From the NCBI GenBank assembly GCA_028023455.1, contig JAQFVV010012537.1:1366001-1430000 (forward strand): a DNA stretch of 64,000 nucleotides, read 5' to 3'. This stretch comes from Epiperipatus broadwayi. Taxonomy: Eukaryota > Onychophora > Udeonychophora > Euonychophora > Peripatidae. Below are positions 27,838 through 38,915 of this stretch, piece after piece. Under the pieces are notes generated by a model. The model was not told the DNA's origin and did not search any database. It was given only the letters and a program-made list of their open reading frames with translations. How positions within the stretch are numbered: the stretch's first letter is position 1; the number at the start of each line of letters is the position of its first letter. Position numbers and translations under genes: made by a program.

Positions 27838-29090
27838 AGACTGCCAAAAATCCATAAGGATCACATTCCATTAAGACCTATTGTTATGTCTAGAAATTCA
27901 CCTTGCCAAAATTTGTCAAGACTTCTTAAAGTTCTTAGTCCATTAGCATGGCATACAAGACCTAGTCCTTTTTTCAAGGATTCTACACCCTTTGTATAAT
28001 TAATCAAGAACATGAAAATTGAAAGAACTGAATTACCAGTAAGCTTTGATGTGGATGTGCCATGTAAAGAAGCACTGTCTATTGCAAGGAGAAGATTAAA
28101 TGGTGATAATAGCTTACAAACAAGAACAGCTCTTCATATTGATAGTATAATGGAACTATTAACCTTCTGCATAAAAACATACTTTCAATATAACACAGAA
28201 TTCTTCCAACAAAACAAAGGAATGACTATTGACTCACCACTGTCATCCCTGATTATCAATATTTACATGGAAAAACCACAAACATAAAACCTACTTCATG
28301 TCCACCTAAACTTTGGCTTTGCTATGTAGCTGATACATTTGTTGTATGCCCACATGGTAAAGCACTACTACAAACTTTCTGGAAACATAACAACATATCC
28401 TCTTCAATTAAATTCAAAATAGTATTGGATTTTTTTGTGACAAGATTCTCTCATGACAAAATCAAAACTACAGTTTACTGAAAACCCACACATACAGAAA
28501 AATACTCAGTCTATACATTCAATCACACCAGAAACACAAAACATGGAAGTATACTATCACTATGGAACAGAGCAAAAGAAGTTTGTTCAGAAACCAGCAA
28601 TTTGAATAAAGAAAAGATCGAATAAACTCTTATGAAAAGCTTTATCCATCTACTGTTATTAAGAAAACCTTAAAAAGACAACAAAAAGAACCATCAAAAG
28701 AGAAAACAATTATTAGTACTTTAGGGTATCCAGACATACCAAAAATAGCAGACAAAATTAAGGAAATTCCAGAGTCATATGGTATGAGGGAATTCTAACA
28801 TAACACCTAAATTTTGAAATGCTGAAAAGAAAAAACTGCATCTATGAAATACCATGTGAATGTGGAAGACTGTCCAGCAACACAAACTGGTGATTTGAAG
28901 ACAGACAACAGATATGACTAAGGTAGCAGACCATGTATATACCAATGAACATATTGTTCAATTGGAAAAATCTAAAGATATTAGATAGAGAAGAAAAGGT
29001 ACAAAAAAAAAAATTTAAAGAAGCTGCTCGCATGAAAATGGCAAACAATCCCATAAGTCAATCTAGTGTGACTACACATAAATTTATGGA
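27838..29090 (+). pseudogene. Penelope-like element RT + GIY-YIG, copy 2, degenerate
   Basis: Begins mid-RT with LPKIHKDHIPLRPIVMSRNS and continues through NMKIERTELPVSFDVDVP (28012 on) and RRRLNGDNSLQTRTALHID. The palm motif is GMTIDSPLSSLIINIYME, where relatives have GMAMGSPLSPL. A frame change follows, with LCYVADTFVVC (the YVDD box reading YVAD). From 28820 it gives MLKRKNCIYEIPCECGRLSS and a broken GIY-YIG domain. The N-terminal third of the enzyme is absent. It is co-linear with copy 1, and its 3' repeat follows at 29091-29460. Confidence 0.8.
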
Positions 29091-29460
29091 AACCATTAAT
29101 CAGTAACCAGTAGATTCCTCATAGATAAGTAAATGAAATTTCCATTGACTGTTGCCTTTGGCAGGATGGCTCAGTTGGTTAGAGTGTTACCTTAGAATTC
29201 AATACTCAAAAATCTAAGCAACCAGGTTCGATTCCCATGCTAGTACTGTCATTGATCAGGCCAGCAACACCTGAAGGAGAGAATAATGCCTCTTGAAAGG
29301 TTGAAGAGAGAGAATAATCCCTATTGAAAGGTATTACTAACAGTTAAATGTACTTGGAATATTTAAATAAAGTTAAATTTTTCTAAAGTATTCTTCAATA
29401 CTCATGTTAGATGATGGAAATAGTCCAATATATAAATACAACTATGGTTAAATTTTAATA
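29091..29460 (+). repeat. 3' terminal repeat (pLTR) of PLE copy 2
   Basis: Matches 22951-23130 plus 19545-19811 (copy 1) and 27290-27735. Shared blocks include CCCATAAGTCA, TGACTGTTGCCTTTGGCAGGA, GGCCAGCAACACCTGAA, TTAAATTTTTCTAAAG and ATGATGGAAATAG. The three occurrences define a repeat of at least 370 bp at the ends of this PLE family. Confidence 0.75.
29161..29245 (+). promoter_or_regulatory. tRNA-like A box and B box inside the PLE terminal repeat
   Basis: TGGCTCAGTTGG at 29167-29178 matches the A-box consensus TRGCNNAGYNGG at every position, and GGTTCGATTCC at 29225-29235 matches the B-box consensus, 46 bases apart. The acceptor stem does not pair and the T stem holds only about two pairs, so this is a tRNA-derived promoter module, not a functional tRNA. 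The other two copies keep diverged versions. Confidence 0.6.
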
Positions 29461-30411
29461 ATTTGGCAAAGAATTCAGTAAGCATATTAAAAGGAGTTTC
29501 AAATAAAGCCAATCTAATGTGCATTTTAGAATATGTATTTACTTCATTGTTACAGTAATATTCAATCCAATGGCAGTAACTAAAAAAATTCTTTCAATTT
29601 ATTGTTGAAAAAATAGTTTAGAAATAAATTAAGAATGCTTTGTCCAACTGTTTTAAGAGCATAACTTATTCTTCTAATCACAATTAATGAATTAATTTCA
29701 ATTAATTTTTTAAAATTAATTTCTGTTTCTGAACTTTATTTTTCTATTACAAATTAATTGTGTATTTTTATTTAACAAAAATAACATTTATAAATAAATT
29801 ACATATTTATAATTTACAAATAATTACATATGTCAAACATATGCATATTTATTAGAATGCATACTTAACAATTTTGCAATAAAAATTTTAAAGAGACATT
29901 TACTAGATAAAAGAAATTTCAAGCAGATGAAAAAATTTAGAGCAGGTCATATTGTGTAAAGAAAATCAATTAAAGCAACTGTATTAAAAAATGAATTAAA
30001 GCAACTATATTAAGATTTCTGACTATGTAAATTATGGAAATGCAGACTAAAGATGAAACATAATTGAAAAAAAAACACACCAATATCTGTCATTCTAGAC
30101 TATATAATGATTTGGAAAATATCAAGATAACAGATAATTCTACTGAAGAGTTAAACAGATAGAGAGAAAAAATAATAATGGAGTGGTTAATACCAAATCA
30201 ATCTCCAAATTTAATGGGCAAAGCTCAATTAAAAAACTATATAAGATAATATCAAAATGATAGTTTCTCTGAAGTAGAGAGCATATATTAAGATAACATT
30301 ATATTGTAAACAAAACTAATTAAAGTTATTGATTTTAGAATAAACAAAATCTAATAAAAGATTAAATCAGATTCAAAACTAATTAAATAATGTTTTCCAA
30401 AAAAAAAATTT
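29461..30411. other. AT-rich intronic stretch
   Basis: No gene or clear repeat, apart from a short local duplication near 29955-30020 (TTAAAGCAACT...TATTAA). Confidence 0.45.
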
Positions 30412-30530
30412 TAATTTAACATCGAAGCAAGATAATTATGGATTTAAAAAGTGCTACTAATTAACTTATTAATTTAACATCAAAACAAAATAATTGTGGA
30501 TTTTAAAAACACTACTAAGCTATTAATAAA
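30412..30530. repeat. ~60-bp tandem duplication, diverged
   Basis: Two adjacent copies beginning AATTTAACATC and sharing AATAATTATGGATTT/AATAATTGTGGATTT, at about 30412-30470 and 30471-30530. Confidence 0.7.
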
Positions 30531-30943
30531 ATTGATTGGCCACTCCAAGGGCAAAATAAATATGAAACTTGTATAATTGACAAACTAAATTGTGAGACTT
30601 TTAATTTATCATATGTTCTTGGAGAGCAAACAATTGGAATTAGTTAACTGATAAAATGATATCTGCTTCCTGAAGCAAGAACACAGGCAAAAAAAAAAAC
30701 TTTACAAAAACCACCCTGGTTTTTATTATTATTTAGTAAGAATTTAGAAGAATTTAGATATGTGTAGTTGCAAGTAGAAAGTTTAAATTCTATGTAGTCA
30801 CTCCCATTGTTAAAATTAAGCATTTCTTACTAAATAAGTATTTGTTTATAAAGATTATGAAGCTATATTCATTGAATGTATTTTAGGATGTTGATTGTAA
30901 TTCTTTAATTTATACAGTACTTGCATATTAGTCCTGGAACATG

Positions 30944-31132
30944 GAGCATATATTAGACCTGCTGCATCTTTTCACATTTGTATCAATCTGCTGATAACTT
31001 TCTAATCTTGTGATCTGACTAAAATAATGTGTATACAGATATTGTACATGATATTTTCACAAAATTTATAAAGTTATCAGCAGATTGAATATATATTTGA
31101 AAAGATGTAGCATGTCAAGTACATGCTCCATA
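30944..31132. mobile_element. Short palindromic element (inverted-repeat MITE)
   Basis: The left arm ATGGAGCATAT...CATCTTTTCA...CAATCTGCTGATAACTTT is matched in reverse complement by the right arm ending ...ACATGCTCCAT. Arms are about 60 bp with a ~70-base centre. No coding content; superfamily unknown. Confidence 0.7.
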
Positions 31133-32176
31133 TTGAAGCAACAAATCCAGAAGTCCAATCCATGCATCACAACCTTCTATAAATTTACCATTTATTGTAA
31201 ACCTGGGTTAAGTTTATATCCAAGTATAAACAGGGTTTTGCATTAAATATAAAATTAATGTGTTTCATTTTCTATATTTAACGTTTATTAAATTAGCTAT
31301 TTACTTTAAAATACTTTAAAATATTTCTTTTAAAATAAATTCTGATTAAGATTAAATTGTTATTAAAATTTCTTTTTCAAAAATTGATTAATGAAATATA
31401 TATATATATTGTACCGAGACAAAGTCGGTACAGGTATATACGCACACACACGAGCAATGTAAACACTCTATATTTTTTTTCTTCTTTCACTTTCAACTTG
31501 TGATAAAAAATAAATGTAGTTTTCTTTCAATGCGTTATAAAATACACTGTAAAATAAAATGTTAATATTTCTGATTAAATAGTTTAAGGCTTTCATATAA
31601 TCTACTATAATAATATTCTCTAAAAAAATAAAATATAAATATTACTAATATGCCATTTTAAATCTCAATAAGTGATTTCTACTTGTATATGCCGCGGGGG
31701 TAATTAAAAAGGGGTTTATTTTAAATTATAACTGTAATGAAAGTTAAAAGCTTATAGAAGTGATTTTGAGACAGATTAAATGCTCGACTTTTAAACTAAT
31801 GTAAGTTAAATTGTTCTCTTAAAACACGCACACACGTATGCATAAAAGGTGAATAAGTATGAATTTTTTCTAACTGAGATTGCAATGTGAGATTGCATAA
31901 ACCTAAGATTGCCTCAAGCATATGGATTGAGTGGACATTACGTAGGACACGGACCCCAACGACAACTCAAAGAATATTGAACTCTGGGTGGAGATTCGAT
32001 CCTCAGATAATAACCAACCCATATAAATATGAATCTAAATCTAAATAAAAGACTTGTTACATTTATTATTACACTCATAGTTTTTTCCTAGATTCCTCCG
32101 GAAGCTACAACTAGAACTTTTCTTTTTCTTTTGCTATCCGGTTTATCCAATATGATCACTGTGAAATTAACATTTA

Positions 32177-32230
32177 GAGCGTCGATCGTCATGATGGGCT
32201 AAGAAACCCTTCAGTGATTGATCGACGCTC
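32177..32230. other. Strong hairpin (11-bp perfect stem)
   Basis: GAGCGTCGATC (32177-32187) pairs with GATCGACGCTC (32220-32230). An inner GGG/CCC pair can extend the fold. The GC-rich stem stands out against the AT-rich background. Function unknown; it could be a structured part of a repeat RNA. Confidence 0.6.
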
Positions 32231-33046
32231 CGCCGCCAGAACATCTCCACAGCTATGAATGATCAACAACAATACCGTCCGAACATAGTGCTCCAATCAG
32301 TCCAAGGACGTTGTTCCGTTTAATATACAAGAATCGTCCAAACATACAACGCTAAACTTATGTGAAATGAATAACCATGTATTATGGAAACATCATCTAC
32401 CAGGTTCGAACCTTCACCAAATTAGAAGCAGCAGAAGACTAAGCAAAATCCTAGGTAAACACTTTATTTTATAATGCTTCCATTCATTCTTTACGTAAAC
32501 TTAAAAGGCAATCTCATAATTAATTAAATTCGACTTTCGTAAATCAAAATATAAAATGATCCGTAACTCCTCATATTTAAAATCTTATTATTTTAATCTC
32601 AACTTTCGTAAATAAAAATATCAGATGCTACATAGTTCCTCATATTTAAATCTTAGAACTTTTCCAGTTATGAACTTTGATCCTAATTATTATTTTTTTT
32701 CTTTCGCAAATAAACTATAACACACACCTAATTTCAAAAATGTAAAAAAAGGAATTATATTTTATCATCCATGTTTATTATGCATAATATGTTCTTTTCT
32801 GTGCGAGTGCGAGAATGCGCATATGTGCGTGCAAATAAATCTATCAATCAATGTTGCATTTTTTTTATATTCAATAAATTTTTTTTTATTTAAACAAGTC
32901 GAGCATTCCTCAAATCATTTTCTATAATTAAATCTATTTTTGTTGAAATCACTATTAAAATTAGCATTTATTCATGCAATTAATTATTTTACTTTTAAAT
33001 TTGTCTTTCTTATATATTTTTTTTTTTGTTTACTTCTTTTAAATTT

Positions 33047-33068
33047 CATCGTGCCGTAAGTCACGATG
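33047..33068. other. Short hairpin, 7-bp stem
   Basis: CATCGTG (33047-33053) pairs with CACGATG (33062-33068) around CCGTAAGT. It sits inside the candidate LTR-like block. Confidence 0.45.
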
Positions 33069-33949
33069 TTTACTTATTATGTAGTTAAGATAGGTTTAAG
33101 AGTGGGGAGGGCCTATTATTAATAAGTATAAGTAAATGTCAATAGAGCTAGTATAAATAATTCTATTGGACTGTAGGATAAAGGGGATGATACCATAAGC
33201 GTCTAATTGTTTATTCTAATGATGCCTCAACCGAACATTCGTATTAGTTGTAAATAACCAATGATCCGGTCCAATGCTTTGACCGATCTGTTACTCAACC
33301 GATCTTCTTATCCATTGGTTAATATTGTGTCATTTGCCAGAGTAATAGTCTTGAAGGCAATTTCATCGTGACCCTGAGTGACCCCTATTGGTCCATGCTG
33401 GGAGTTCGAGCTTATGGGCAGGGATTAGACTTCAAAATCGTTTTGATATGACGTAAGGTGATGCGAGAAATTAAATTGTGAATCAAATCATCGTATCTGG
33501 CGCCCTCTTGTGTTAATAATGAACAACTATTGATATAAGAAAAATAAATAAATCTTTACGCTGTATCATGTTTGTTTTGGAGCTCTCAATCCCTTTTATG
33601 AACGGTTTAATACATAGCCGGTGCAGAGAAGGGGGCATGCGGTATAATATATATATATGATTAAATGCAAAATTCTGTTGAACTAAAATGTTATTTTATT
33701 TAAAAAAATAATAAAATATTTTTCTTTTAATTTTGTTAAAAATATGGCGTATGATTTTATTTTAAGATAAGCCTGCCATCATTCCTAAAGTAATAAATAG
33801 CATTTGTTCAATTAGTATTCCATTCAAGGCAAATTAAAGATGGCTTTTTTAATTAAATCAAATTTGAAGTTATAAGCAGAATTTATAATAAGAAATTAAA
33901 GTTTATTTTTAGCAAAAAGTTACTTCGAAACAAGAAATGCCGGGGGCTT

Positions 33950-34560
33950 ATCAAGATCTAAAATCATAGGCAAAAACAATAGAAAAGTATCTCCAGAAAG
34001 GTATAAAAGGTGGGGAGAACAAAAGACTTGGTTCTTCTTCATTCTGTTGACTGATTCATCTCAGATTTGGTACATTAAATTATTCTTCATATTTTGTTCT
34101 AAAAAGTCATTCAGATTTTGTTCTTGGAGAAACTCTGCTGAAATTCGCTGAGATTTCATTCTAAGATTATTTTATTCAGAGATTGACTCTGAACTTTGTG
34201 CTAAACCTTGTTATTGAAGTAATTTGAAAATGTACATAGCTGCTGCCCATTGGCTCTTTTGAAGAGTTCTATTACTTATCTTTGCCACTGTGTCCTAGTT
34301 TTGCAGAAAATCCCTGTGCTGATTTCAAACATGCGACCTGTTAAAATTTCTTTTAATTTGGTGGAAGTGACCATGTACGGTGGCTAGGCTAATCAGCTTT
34401 GCCTGCCATTGGGGTCCTAATCCATCAAAATGCCATAACATGTCAAACAAATAATAAAACCAAACTGTGAGCTGTGTGTGTGCCCTTCGTGTCAAAATGC
34501 TTCATATTTCAAATCTCATTGTCCGGACAAATAACTCTACATACGTAATCAAGCCACGGA
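33950..34560 (+). other. GC-richer block with TATA-like core promoter; possible repeat/LTR fragment
   Basis: GTATAAAAGG near 34001-34010 looks like a strong TATA box in moderate GC context. About 450 bases on, AATAAA occurs near 34451. A U3-R-U5-like order would explain this, but I see no second copy and no coding region. A promoter of another kind is equally possible. Confidence 0.3.
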
Positions 34561-34687
34561 CATTGAGGGAACTAGACCAAAGGAACAAGGACTGGTAACT
34601 TTAAATATCTCCTCATGAACTATTACTTTGTCTTTTAATATAATTACCTTTCGTTAATTGTTCCATTAATTTAGTATATTTCATAAT

Positions 34688-35824
34688 TTACATTCATATC
34701 GGCCTTTCAAACCAATTGTGCAAACGCTTTGCGAGTGTTAAATAATAAATGAATGCCTTCTGATCAATACAAGATATAGAATTTATGCAGGAATAAAAAG
34801 AATCCTCTTATTCCTACGACTCAAATATTTATATATGAGCAAATCTGAAGTACTTGCACAGAAGGCGTGACAATATAACGGTCACTTTTAAATTACTATA
34901 TACAATGTCTGAATGAATGACGTGATGAAATTTTCTAGAATTTACTAAACGTCATTCCAACTGAAACTTAATCATATATATAAATAAGCATTTATTTTTA
35001 TAGCGTCTGCATATAATTGTAATTTACATTCATATCGGCCTTTCAAACCAATTGTGCAAACGCTTTGCGAGTGTTAAATAATAAATGAAAGGCCGATATG
35101 AATGTAAATTACAATTATATGCAGACACTATAAAAATAAATGCTTATTTATATATATGATTAAGTTTCAGTTGGAATGACGTTTAGTAAATTCTAGAAAA
35201 TTTCATCGCGTCATTCATTCAGACATTGTATATAGTAATTTAAAAGTGACCGTTATATTGTCACGCCTTCTGTGCAAGTACTTCAGATTTGCTCATATAT
35301 AAATATTTGAGTCGTAGGAATAAGAGGATTCTTTTTATTCCTGCATAAATTCTATATCTTGTATTGATCAGAAGGCATTCATTTATTATTTAACACTCGC
35401 AAAGCGTTTGCACAATTGGTTTGAAAGGCCGATATGAATGTAAATTACAATTATATGCAGACGCTATAAAAATAAATGCTTATATATATATATGATTAAG
35501 TTTCAGTTGGAATGACGTTTAGTAAATTCTAGAAAATTTCATCGCGTCATTCATTCAGACATTGTATATAGTAATTTAAAAGTGACCGTTATATTGTCAC
35601 GCCTTCTGTGCAAGTACTTCAGATTTGCTCATATATAAATATTTGAGTCGTAGGAATAAGAGGATTCTTTTTATTCCTGCATAAATTCTATATCTTGTAT
35701 TGATCAGAAGGCATTCATTTATTATTTAACACTCGCAAAGCGTTTGCACAATTGGTTTGAAAGGCCGATATGAATGTAAATTACAATTATATGCAGACGC
35801 TATAAAAATAAATGCTTATTTATA
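34688..35824. mobile_element. Palindromic array of 336-bp units with 13-bp target duplication
   Basis: One forward unit plus a partial one (34688-35086) faces two inverted units plus a partial (35087-35824). The spacing of CGGCCTTTC/GAAAGGCCG landmarks (34708, 35044 forward; 35087, 35423, 35759 inverted) is exactly 336 each time. Arms of about 350 bp flank a ~46-base centre. TATATTTCATAAT flanks the whole block (34675-34687 and 35825-35837). Copies are nearly identical, so the array is recent. No hammerhead core was found in the unit. Each unit holds a GTGAC...GTCAC stem and a GCAAACGCTTTGC palindrome. Confidence 0.85.
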
Positions 35825-35837
35825 TATATTTCATAAT

Positions 35838-37980
35838 GTAACTCTTATTCTCTTATTAGATTAATATTAGATTTATATTTATATTTCATTTGATCATCTA
35901 TTTTATATTTAAATTTTTCCCCTTCGCTATTCCTCATTTTAATTTGTTATATAAATATTTTCTTGTTTCATTGCGGTGTAAATTATTTTTCATTAAAAAA
36001 TATTTCCAATTTAAAATAATATTCGTAATTTAAATGCTAGTTATATTTCCTTTTGTTTGCCAACTTGATCTCCTCGATAACGCTCACTTTGTTTGTATTT
36101 GTTCCCAAAGTTAAATATTAGTTATTTATAGAAATCTTTCAATATTTCAAAATTATTTATAAAGTACAAAGCAACTAGATAATGCTTTGTTAAATAGTTA
36201 TTTCAATTTTTGCTTTATTGAGGGGACATGAGTTAATAACTTTATTTAAATTGGAAAAGTAATACTTAGATCACAAAATATTATGTAATTGCCACCACCT
36301 CATTGTCAAATTATTCATCAGTAATTAATCGGGGAATAACGGAGATATTTTAAAACATTTATAATATTTTAAACCACATTTATTAAAATATCTTATTTAA
36401 ACTAAAAGCTTTAGTCTTCTAATGTTATTTCAACCTTTATTAGCTTAACCTTTTATATTAATTGTCCGATGATCCAAGCATGCAAACACTTAACTCATAT
36501 TATATTATGTGCACACTTAACTTGTTTTAGTTCCTTAAGTATTCTAGTACATTGTCTCTCCCTGATGCTAAGTTTTGGGCCAGGATTATAAATAATTTAT
36601 GCGTGACTCGGATATGTTGTTGGTTCGTGGTTAGACTCGTAAATAGATGAATAGGGCAGAGGCTATTCTTGATTTTTATATCTCACATATGAGTGGCCTC
36701 GAGGTACTTTCGCCTAGTATTCGAACTGGGTTAAACCAATATACATCATTTGACTGGCACAATATTGCAGAACTAATAAAAAATGGCTTTCACACAAAAA
36801 ATATAAAATATGGAGTGGAATTATATACAACTAATACACGAAAAAGTATACAATTTATAACAATAGTAAATACAAATACAGAAATATCTACTACTTTTAC
36901 ATTAAAAAGTTTAAAATTTATAACAATCATAAATGGAGCAAAATTTAAATTTATAACAATAATAAAAAGATATGAATTTGAGCAAGAAATTGATATTAAA
37001 AAGAACATTAAAAAAAAAATTCACAAAATAAAGAAATATAAATTACAACACTTCTATTAATTTTTAATCCTGACAGAAATTTTTTTTCTTTTATGTCATT
37101 CAGTATGCAAATGAACGCATTGTCATTTTTATGAAATCTATACCACATAAATTCAGCCAAGTATAAGTCGAGGTATTGCCTTGATGTCCTTCACAGCTGC
37201 CTATTTCATCATTTTGCTGAACCCCATAGTCTTTCAATGTTTTGTGTATGAGCCCTAGTTTTTGGATTCACAAAGTTATATTTGTGCTTCATGCAAAAAT
37301 GATCATAAGCAGCATTAGGAAATTATGAAAAAAAAATCAAAAGGGAAAAACGAACACTACATATAGTTACACATTTAAAATCAAATGACTGGAGTAACTC
37401 AGAAGTAAAAATAATGTAGAAATACTTGGATGAAGTAAAAATGTAATTGAAATGAATCTTTTTCCAGAAAGAAATCTGAACAATAACTGAAAATGTCAAA
37501 ATATAAAAAAAAATACCATATTTTGATAAAGAGAAACACGTTTTCATATGAGATTGGATAATATCGCAGGGTTTATTTCACCTAAATTTGATGTGGTCGC
37601 AAGATTATACATTTATTGTATATGTAAATTGTTATATCAATTTGTACATATTACTATAGTTAAACTAAATCAGTAGTAAATTATTATTTGATTAAATTAT
37701 TTTTTTGTCTATTTGTGTCATCAGTGCAAATCAAATTTTGTCTTGGTCATTGGAAAATGGACAACCAAAATGGTATTCATAACATCCAAACAAAATTGAT
37801 TCGGGAATACTTAAAAAAGTCAAATTATTAAACATTCATCATAATTATACAAATTCTCAAAAATTTTAAAACAATAATAAAAAAGAAAAATTAAGAAACT
37901 AGGCAATATACAAAGTATTTAAAATAGAATCAAACAACATAACCACATATTTCTGATTAAGAAATTAAATAATTTTGACT
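35838..37980. other. AT-rich intronic stretch
   Basis: No supported feature. The frame at 36647-37060 contains short internal low-complexity repeats (FITI-type) from repeated TTTATAACAAT-like DNA, and I do not consider it a gene. Confidence 0.5.
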
Positions 37981-38013
37981 TCTTAAAATAATTTATATTA
38001 TCATGTTACTTAC

Positions 38014-38139
38014 CTAAACAAAATGCTCCATCTGGTGAGAGTTGATAGCCCGGATTACAAACACATCTGTAACTTCCAGCAAAATTTTGACATTTGCCAT
38101 TCTGACAAATTTTTCCATTTTCAAAACATTCATCCACAT
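38014..38139 (-). CDS. cbEGF-module exon (fibrillin-like gene), second visible
   Basis: A 126-base exon with acceptor TTTTAAAAG before 38139 and donor GTAAGT after 38014 on the minus strand, phase 1 at both borders. The 42-residue module reads [D][41 protein letters not shown]. It has six cysteines, a DVDEC calcium site completed by the upstream exon's final G, and C-x-N-x4-Y-x-C-x-C, the Asn hydroxylation consensus. The short C1-C2 spacing and NPGY turn are typical of fibrillin modules. Frame and phase match the exons 9.4 kb upstream and 22.4 kb downstream, so direct splicing would give three tandem modules. Confidence 0.9.
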   Translation of the reverse strand: MWMNVLKMEKFVRMANVKILLEVTDVFVIRAINSHQMEHFV

Positions 38140-38665
38140 CTTTTAAAAAAACAAAAATATAATGGAAATATTTTCTATATATATATATAAACAAAAGTCT
38201 GCACATATATTATCAACTTTGTAAATGATATTTATTATTAAATAACAATATTCTTCAACATTTTAAACGTATGAATCACTCTTTAAAATACCTACAATTT
38301 ACAGTAATAGAAAGAAATATTTTTATATCTGAGTGAAAAGCAAAGGGAAAGGTTCTTCAAATACAAATTGAATACCAGTTACTCTCTGTGATTAAAACGC
38401 AATTTTTAATTAAAACTGTCTTTTATAAATGTTCAACATCCAACATAACAACTCTTTATTGTACATTACATCCAATAAAAGCAAGCATTATTTTGAATGA
38501 GTTTGTATTTTTATAAGAACATGAAATATTCTTTTATTTTTTTACAGTATTTTTTTTTTTTTAGATAAATATGCCACCTTTGTTTTCTTACTGCTTTCGA
38601 AATATATTTTATTATTCACTCATTGGTTTTGGATCTTTAGTTTTTAAATTTTTTTCTTTCAAAAA

Positions 38666-38915
38666 GCTCAGTGATATAGATGAAATGTGAGATAAATATC
38701 CTGATTTATTTTTTTAGAACAGATTTTTTAAAATAATAATTATAAATTACCATACCTTAATGTATTTGTAATTAGGGATCGCAAATCATTGGTCAATGAT
38801 ATAGATGAAATGTGAGATAAATATTATCCCTGATTTCTTCTTTTAGGACAGAATTTTTTAAAATAATAATTATAAACATGAAATTAGCATACTTTAATGT
38901 ATGTATAATTAAAGA
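38666..38915. repeat. ~130-bp diverged direct repeat
   Basis: GTGATATAGATGAAATGTG and its continuation (38669 on) recur as AATGATATAGATGAAATGTG (about 38797 on), both followed by GAT, TTTTAG, AAAATAATAATTATAAA and ACTTTAATGTAT-type sequence. A further pair with GTGGAAATTTA lies near 38950-39060 and 39255-39360. Confidence 0.6.

Larger units (their letters stand above)
31410..33650. mobile_element. Candidate third, diverged LTR-like repeat
   Basis: Starts with an 8-bp inverted pair TGTACCGA (31410-31417)/TCGGTACA (31425-31432), resembling the TGTAAC...TTACA palindromes ending the two 2-kb repeats. It shares GGATT(C/G)AGTGGACATTACGT with copy 1 at about 12536-12556. The block is noticeably less AT-rich than its surroundings and carries two hairpins. 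No protein domain is visible. Its right end is a guess from the return to plain AT-rich sequence. Confidence 0.35.
15650..38013 (-). other. 22.4-kb intron of the cbEGF gene
   Basis: Runs between the donor at 38013 (GTAAGT on minus) and the acceptor at 15650. Phase 1 on both sides joins the two modules as CL-D-YDEC. I found no further cbEGF exon inside (searched by eye for the DEC codons in reverse complement). It is filled with the SINE, inverted-repeat, PLE, hAT and LTR-like elements listed separately. The remainder (16281-17900, 18543-19540, 29461-30411, 35838-37980) is AT-rich sequence in which I see nothing else. Confidence 0.7.

Noticed and set aside
29161-29245. A functional tRNA gene
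   Set aside because: A and B boxes are perfect, but the acceptor stem does not pair, the T stem is mostly unpaired, and the module recurs as part of a repeat.
32395-32425. GGTTCGAACC as a tRNA T-arm or primer-binding site
   Set aside because: A ten-base palindrome only; no A box, acceptor stem or adjoining LTR end could be shown.
34688-35824. Hammerhead ribozyme in the 336-bp unit (retrozyme-like)
   Set aside because: Both strands searched by eye for CUGANGA followed by a stem and GAAA; only partial matches (CTGAATGA, CTGAAGT) without a stem II.
34688-35824. CRISPR array
   Set aside because: Units are 336 bp and contiguous with no short repeats or unique spacers, and the genome is animal.
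36647-37060. 137-codon frame as a gene
   Set aside because: Its second half is low-complexity repeats of TTTATAACAAT-like DNA, there is no domain or homologue I recognise, and it lies within the intron.
37825-37850. Another DEC-type exon start (minus strand reads YDEC)
   Set aside because: No EGF cysteine pattern and no splice donor at the right distance.
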